DNA from: Posidonia oceanica
Taxonomy: Eukaryota; Streptophyta; Magnoliopsida; Alismatales; Posidoniaceae
Assembly: GCA_037176725.1 (NCBI GenBank)
Contig: JAZBRS010000044.1
Coordinates: 1,488,001-1,552,000, forward strand
DNA length: 64,000 bases
Reading direction: 5' to 3'
Shown: piece after piece, positions 58,371 to 64,000 of the stretch
Layout of the letters: each line of letters begins with the position of its first letter
Numbering within the stretch: position 1 is the first letter of the stretch
Notes under the pieces: model-generated
What the model saw: only the letters and a program-made list of their open reading frames with translations
Told to the model about the DNA's origin: nothing
The model's database searches: none
Made by a program: the position numbers and the translations under genes

Positions 58371-58983
58371 GGAAACTGGCACAATCATACTGGCGGCAAG
58401 TTATTTGCATCTAAGGAGAGTTCCTAGACTCTCCTGAAACAACCAACACAGCAAAGAAAGATGAGGAAACAAAAGACTTGGACCTAAAATAAGGCAATAA
58501 ACACGATTAGTGAAATACAAACAAATAAACAGGTATCATTCTCAAGGAATCTATTGATCCATTCCATGACAAAGCACCAACCACTCACCAGCGAGGATCC
58601 CAGGCCAAGACTCGTATTCTACGGATGATGGCTACCAATAGATCCTCTTCTTTGATGACTTCCACGGGCACGGTGTGGTCGCGGTCTGACGGCACGGTGA
58701 TAGAGATGGCCTGGCAGCAGCGGGACGAAGACGGTGGAAGAAGAGGGACGAAAGGGAGCAGGTGATGATTTCGATGGTGATTTGCAGGAGGCGGCGTGGC
58801 GACACAGTGGCCAAGCCGACCTGGTGGTGCGACGTTGTTGGATGATGGGGAAGAATGGGGATGAAGGGGAGAAGGTGGTGATTGTGGTGGAAGGGGGTGA
58901 AGGGGAAGAAGTGGAAAATTTTGGGAGGGGAAGAAGGGAAAAGGAGGCGGGTGAGGATTTTGGACGTGTGGAAAATATAAGTT
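58371..58983. other. Region downstream of the UGT gene
   Basis: No gene supported. It should contain the UGT 3' UTR and terminator (minus strand). G-rich repeats (GATGATGG, GGGGAAG) at 58730-58950 produce open frames without a recognisable domain. Confidence 0.5.
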
Positions 58984-60785
58984 CTAAGGTTGTGAAGATA
59001 TGTTTGACATAAACGCCTCTGCCAACCTTTCCATTGCAAGAAAGGATGATCCACCTTCCCGCAGAGCTCCTTTCCCCTTCTCGCTCATCTCCATCACCTT
59101 AGACCTTATCTTCCTACCTTTTTCAAATGAATTGTTGTCCATCAAGCACCTCACTCCTCTCTCTATCTCCTCTGCTGCTACCCAATTCCCTGCCTTCCTG
59201 TCGATCTTCAGCTCTACTGCTACACCCATCTCATTGACCATCTCATAGGCATTGAAGTGTTGCTCGGCATACAAAGGCCAAACAAGCATCGGTACTCCAA
59301 ACCATAGACTCTCCATGGCCGAATTCCACCCACAATGCGTCACAAATCCTCCCAACGCCTTGTGGCTAAGTATGGCCGTTTGTGGTGCGAACTTGGGCCA
59401 CACCATTCCTCTCTCCTTGGTGCTCTCTAAGAACCTGAGGAATCAAAAATGTTGAATACAATGAATATTCCTTTTAACGTTTCATAGACCCAATTAATTT
59501 TAACGTAGCAAAATTAACAAACCATTACCCTTCCGGAAGGACTTCATCTAGAACCGCATCTGTTGGTCGTCTTGATTTTCCCTTGAGATGCTCTGGTGGA
59601 GGGCTACGCAAAACCCAAAGGAATCGGTGTCCGCTCCTCTCCAACCCAATTGCAATCTCTCTTGCTTGATTAGTCGAGAAACTACCCATGCTCCCAAAAC
59701 ACAAGAACACAACTGACTCTGGTGGTTGCCCATCTAGCCATTTGATGCATTCATGTTGCTCCCCATCTTCTGCTGAAGTATCCAACTTAAGCGAGAGCAA
59801 GGGACCAGCTGAATACACTAGTGGTGTTGGGTAGTCTGGGAGGTAATCACCCTCTTCCAACGCCTTGAACCCGTAAGGTTGGAGCTCTAAGTAAGAATTG
59901 ACAATAAAACCTGTTTTTTTTTTTTTTTTTTTGAAACAACAGGTAAGGTTATACTAAAATCTGTTGAAACCTCTTTTCAAGTAAGAATTGTTTCAAGATC
60001 TTTTACATGATTCAATTCTTTCAAACTCTTTTCAAGGCATTGGTGGAGAAGAGTTGAAAAATATACCTTCTTATATTTGTAGTAGTGTTAGGAGCTAACT
60101 ATATTGTACCTCTGACTCCAAGGTAGCGGCTGCATAAGTGCATGAACCACATGTGTTTCTGGTCCTTCCTATACAGCAAGGGATCCGGCATGGCCATCGG
60201 CGGCATAGGGGATGAGAAACCGGGCACACTGATGGTGACCCCTTCGGCCTGCAACTCCTCCATGTCCTTGTCGGCGGGGAGAATCGCGTCGAGCGTAGGC
60301 GTATAGAGCATTATCCCGAGCATGGTGGCGGTAGACGTGAAAAAGAGATAGCATGGGATGCTAAACTCGTCAGCAACGTCGATCATGTCGATGCAAAGCA
60401 TGTCGACAACGATGGCGGCAATGGGGGAGGACACGAGGATATCTCCGATGACAGATCTGACGTGGGGTATTTGGAAGTCCATGAGGGCTGATCGGAATCG
60501 TCCAGGATTATTGTCTCGGTTTGTGGCAAGTGTTGGGTCGAACTTGGGGAGCTCATGGAAGTTGATGCCATGACCGGAGTGCGCAACCGACGAGATGTAA
60601 GAAGATATCCATGGTGAAGGTTCTACGGGTGGAATGTTTAGTATGGTGATAGAGAATTGGTGGTTTGGGTCATGGTTGTGATGAAGAAGAAGATTCTTTG
60701 CTAGTTCTACCATGGAAACTAGATGGCCCATCCCTGGCAAAGGGAGGAAAACCAAACTGATCACCTTCTTCTTCATGTCAGCCAT
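58984..60785 (-). CDS. Family 1 UDP-glycosyltransferase, UGT71-like, three exons, 502 aa
   Basis: Exons 60785-60110, 59910-59529 and 59434-58984 join in frame. The introns (199 and 94 bp) have GT..AG ends (donors GTACAA and GTAATG). Total coding length 1509 bases, a normal size. It transfers a sugar from a UDP-sugar to a small acceptor, probably in the cytosol. The catalytic His is H21 (PGMGHL) and the partner Asp is probably D128 (VVDML). The sugar-donor (PSPG) box spans residues 368-411 with HCGWNS at 386-391 and the final Gln at 411 that favours UDP-glucose. Its first residue is Phe instead of the near-invariant Trp. The LPLPGMGHL start and WPLYAEQ ending suggest group E, UGT71. Acceptor unknown. 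Start chosen as the first Met; there is no signal peptide. Two introns are unusual for this group. Confidence 0.92.
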
Positions 60786-61030
60786 CTCTCACCACAGTAC
60801 TCTCTGGCTTTTGGTCTGTGGGTGAGCTATGGAGAATACGGAGGTTTCACTTCAGAAGTTATGGAGAAGAACACAGGTGATAAACGGAAAAGACGTGGTC
60901 AACAAGATCGACACGTCTGTGGATAGAAAAATGGTGCGCTTTGCTGGAATCACATGATTGTTCTAGAATTCTCTAGACGTATAATATTCGATAGTCCATT
61001 GCTGTACTTGTATCTCATTATATACATGTA
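60786..61030 (-). promoter_or_regulatory. Putative UGT promoter
   Basis: On the minus strand TATATAAT (61018-61025) lies about 235 bases before the start codon. Between them are GTTGACCACGTC (60892-60903), which combines a W-box core with an ACGT element, and GACGTGTC (60910-60917), an ABRE-like ACGT element. They lie downstream of the TATA, so they would be in the leader if that TATA is used. Purely motif-based. Confidence 0.35.
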
Positions 61031-61083
61031 ATGATATTATGACCATGTGGCGGGGGAAAACATCCGGACACATGAGATGGAAT

Positions 61084-63255
61084 TCAAATTAATACCAATT
61101 TGATAAGCAAATAAACCAAAGGATACAAGATATCTTTTTTCTTAGAAACCATCTTTTTGGCTAAAATATCAATTCCTTTTAAACCAAGAAATTCATTATC
61201 ATGACGCATATCATAAATATATGAGTCGAGACCATTACTAAGGTATAAAAGATCATTTGAAGAAAAATTCATAGGATGAAATTCTACTATATGGATCAAC
61301 TTATCTTTATCAAATGCCTTGAATGACTCACTTGGATCTAAAGATGCCATACAAAATAGCAACTCTGTATTTGCTTCTGAGAAATGATTGTTGAGCTCCT
61401 GAAGTTGGATGTCTATGACATAATAAAACAACTCAACACGGTAATGATGAAAATTTGTTATTTGTTCTGCTTCTCTACGTGGACGCCATTCACGTATATA
61501 TTTATCTTCCATGTTAAGAACATTAATTTTATGTTTTACACAAAATAAAGAAACTTCGGGTTGGGTCGGGTTGGTTCTCGGGTTTTATAGCACTTGAATT
61601 TTACACCTATTGGCCATTTATTAATCTTTACTTACAGGAAAGTTAATTACTCTCGGGATGTCCTTTGGATAAAACAAGTGACTTACAACTTGATGTAAAG
61701 ATTACTACAAAATGCAACTCATTATAGTAGCCACTACAGAAAAGTTATCTCCAGTTCTTTGTTAATATGGCTTTTTCTTTGCGTGTATGTTTTTCTACAG
61801 TTTGCCATTGTTAGCTATGTAGCAGCAGTGTGTGTGCAATATGAATACGTAGGTTAAACATGAGCACTATTGTTAAAAGTGAATAATTTATCTGTATTTG
61901 ACTTTATTTCTCCCAATATCCGTTGATTAAGTATCATTTTTGCTTTATTAATATTTCTTAATTATATATATAATATGTATTTATAAGTATAAATAATTAA
62001 TATTATATATATATACCTTCGGATTCGGGTCGGATCGGGTAACCCATGCTTGGAACCCATACCCAACCCAGAAAGTTCGAGTTTGGGATTTTCAAACTCA
62101 TACACAACCCATGATAAAAAAAACCCGACCCAACCCAACCCAACCCACACAGGTCGGGTTGGTTTGGTTTTCGGGTCAACCTAGACCCATGTACACCTCT
62201 ACCAGCCATATTACTAGCTCCATCATAACCTTGACCTCGTAAACTTGACAAATTAAGCCTGTTTTGAAAATAACTTCTCTATTGCATCCTTCAAGGTTAT
62301 AGCTTTTTGTGACGGTAACATGAACAATTCCTAATAATCTTTCAACTACTCTACCCTTCTTGTTCACGAAACGCAACGCAATTGCCATTTATTCTTTGTT
62401 AGAAACATCACATGCTTCATCAACCAATAAAGAGAAGAATGTATCCTTAACATCCTCAACAATAAGATTGGTTGTTTCTATTGCACAACAATTAACAATC
62501 TCCTTTTGGATATCAGATGAAGTTAGACTATCATTTCTAGGAGCATTATCCCACATATTTTTGTATTCTTCGTGGAGAAGAGTAAGATGTCTCCATAATT
62601 CCAAATAGTTTCCTCGATTTCTTGAATTCTGTGATTTATCATGTCCACGAAAAGGTAAGCCAGTTCTCAAAAGAAAACGAATATTTTGAACAATTGTTTG
62701 TAGAAGCCTTCTAAAATCTTGACGAGTTTTGTCAAAATGTCTAGAAAAAGAAATCTCAACATGCTGCTCTTGATTCGTCAAGGTTTCATAAGCTCTCTAA
62801 GCTATATTGTGAACACTATTATGATTTCCCACATGTGTTTATAATCTACTTTTCTTTTTTCAATTACTGAAATCCTTTATCACAAATGCATCAGATTTCT
62901 TATTAGATGATCTAAAGAGATAGCAAAAGAGACAAAACACAGCATCCTTTACTGTACTATATTCTAGCCAAGTAGGATATTGATCAAACCAAGTTGGTGA
63001 AAATTTTCGATTTTGATCAATAATAAACTTAGAAGGAAAATTATGGTGGTGAGGTTGGCAAGGTGGTCTTCGTAAATAAGTCCTTCGAAGTTTATCTTAA
63101 TCATTGAAGGGATAACTAGATATTGGTGGCCTTAAACCAGGATCAGAAGGAAGATCATCCAGATTTAACTCTACACGCTTTCTCTTTGAAGAAGTGTGAC
63201 AGCTATCAGTTTCTTCATTGATTTTCTTTATTCCTTTTATCAAGAACTTATCCAT
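61084..63255 (-). pseudogene. ZMYM1/TTF-type zinc finger, hAT-derived transposase-like pseudogene
   Basis: Reads right to left from MDKFLIKG (start 63255). N-terminal part: LRPPISSYPF, RKFSPTWFDQYPTWLEYS and AVFCLFCYLF (TTF-type zinc-finger region), then SFSRHFDKTRQDFRRLL, TFFSLLVDEACDVSNKEQ-like and LRGQGYDGASNMAG, typical of the DUF4371 transposase-like core. The C-terminal part (61545-61084) has EQITNFHHYRVELFYYVID and ILAKKMVSKKKDILYPLVYL, but stops before the usual hAT dimerisation motif. At least four internal stops are present. A hAT-like insertion plus deletion removes the middle (about 61546-62200). Such genes derive from hAT transposases; this one is dead. Confidence 0.87.
61546..62200. 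mobile_element. hAT-like non-autonomous fragment inside the ZMYM1-like pseudogene
   Basis: The right end ACATGGGTCTAGG-type terminus (GACCCATGTACACCTCTA at about 62183-62200) and many CGGGTTGGGTCGGG / AACCCAACCC subterminal motifs at both sides (61555-61585 and 62020-62170) are typical of hAT elements. No clean left terminus or duplication. Part of the host pseudogene is missing here. Confidence 0.6.
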
Positions 63256-64000
63256 GAATGAAAAACAAGTAACTGAAAATATGATCAAACAAGACAAAAA
63301 AGACAGTAAGCACTAAGCATAAGTATGAAATCTCAGAAAAATTTAACTTGATTAATTATCTCTAAAAACTTCTAAAATAATTAACACACAACTCATTACT
63401 CACCTGCAATAACCAATACTCCAATTCCAATATATCAAAATCGGAGCTCCCTAAGTACTAGTGTACAACCACTCAACTAGCTTTGGCAATTGGCACCAAG
63501 TTTTGATATGCATGAAAAAACTAATTCATATTAAATCAAGCATTCTACTTCACATAATCACAATTCCAAATTATTCAAAAATAAAATACAAAAAGTCAAA
63601 AAAATAACTAAATAAGGCATTACACTATACACTATTGCATTGTAGTATAACAGTATTGCACCTTGTGTGTCACTATGTTGTACTATTGTGTCCTTGTCCT
63701 GTTGAAGTGTGTCACTGTATTGTACTGTTGTGTCCTTGTCCTTGTCCTATTGAAGTGTTGTCCACACTATCACCAGCAGCCGACAGGAGGAGGAGCCGAG
63801 GAGTAGAGGAGGAGGAGGACTGGAGGAGGTTGTATTGCACTATCACTGGTAGGCGTCAGGAGGAGGAGCCGAGGAGGAGGAGGCTGTGCGCCTGTGCAAC
63901 TATGCCGGCACCTGATGGGACTCGGTAGGAGGAGGATCAAGGAGGTTGTGCCGCCCACAGGAGGAGGAGGAAAAGGTTGTTCTGTCGGCAAGAGGAGGAG
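63256..64000. repeat. AT-rich spacer and minisatellites at the right edge
   Basis: 63256-63620 is AT-rich with nothing recognisable. 63640-63755 repeats TGTACTRTTGTGTCCTTGTC. 63780-64000 is built of GGAGGAGGAGCCGAGGAG units with GTTGTATTGCACTATCAC-type spacers, continuing past the window. Open frames here look like repeat artefacts. Confidence 0.65.

Noticed and set aside
63635..63991. 97-aa and 73-aa frames at the right edge
   Set aside because: Built from GGAGGAGGAG-type minisatellite units; not a gene.
1..64000. tRNA, rRNA, CRISPR or bacterial operon features
   Set aside because: None seen; only primer sites complementary to tRNAs are present, and all genes are plant-type or retrotransposon.

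Overview
The window is nuclear DNA of a flowering plant. Species cannot be read from it; a eudicot with a large, repeat-rich genome is my inference. Nearly everything is nested LTR retrotransposon. The only intact-looking cellular gene is a UDP-glycosyltransferase (58984-60785, minus strand), beside a broken ZMYM1/TTF-type hAT-derived pseudogene (61084-63255).

Layout. (1) 1-17850: the 3' part of a Tat-lineage Ty3/gypsy element (A): gag-protease, pol with dual RNase H and integrase, an additional ORF with a plant-mobile-domain-like signature, a long repeat-filled 3' UTR, and a 5.7-kb 3' LTR. (2) 17851-25150: 3' UTR and LTR of a second Tat element (B), into which A inserted. B also carries an LTR-type insertion with a perfect GATCC target duplication (18658-20251) and a Copia-like solo LTR (21533-22635). 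(3) 25151-25858 and 45928-47856: one AT-rich host locus split by a minus-strand Tekay-type chromovirus (25859-45927, target duplication TTTTA). That element is itself split inside its integrase by a SIRE-type Copia element (29267-38861), and its right LTR holds a non-autonomous hAT element (44113-45261). (4) 47857-49170: truncated hAT-like repeat. (5) 49171-57970: decayed 5' half of a third Tat element (C: LTR end, tRNA-Arg-type primer site, leader, gag-protease), split by a 3.07-kb Tekay-family solo LTR (50670-53739, target duplication TTCAT). (6) 57971-64000: MITE-like tract, UGT gene, hAT-derived pseudogene, minisatellites.

Target-site duplications and restored reading frames give an insertion order: host locus, then Tekay, then Copia and hAT inside it; B, then A, the GATCC element and the Copia solo LTR inside B; C, then the Tekay solo LTR.

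The most unusual signal is structural. Several unrelated families carry arrays of very short inverted repeats whose paired arms change together while the hairpin is kept: the Tat 3' UTRs, the Tat LTR B, the GATCC element, and palindromic TCGG..CCGA words in Copia and Tekay. Two retrotransposons also carry uninterrupted extra ORFs downstream of damaged pol genes.
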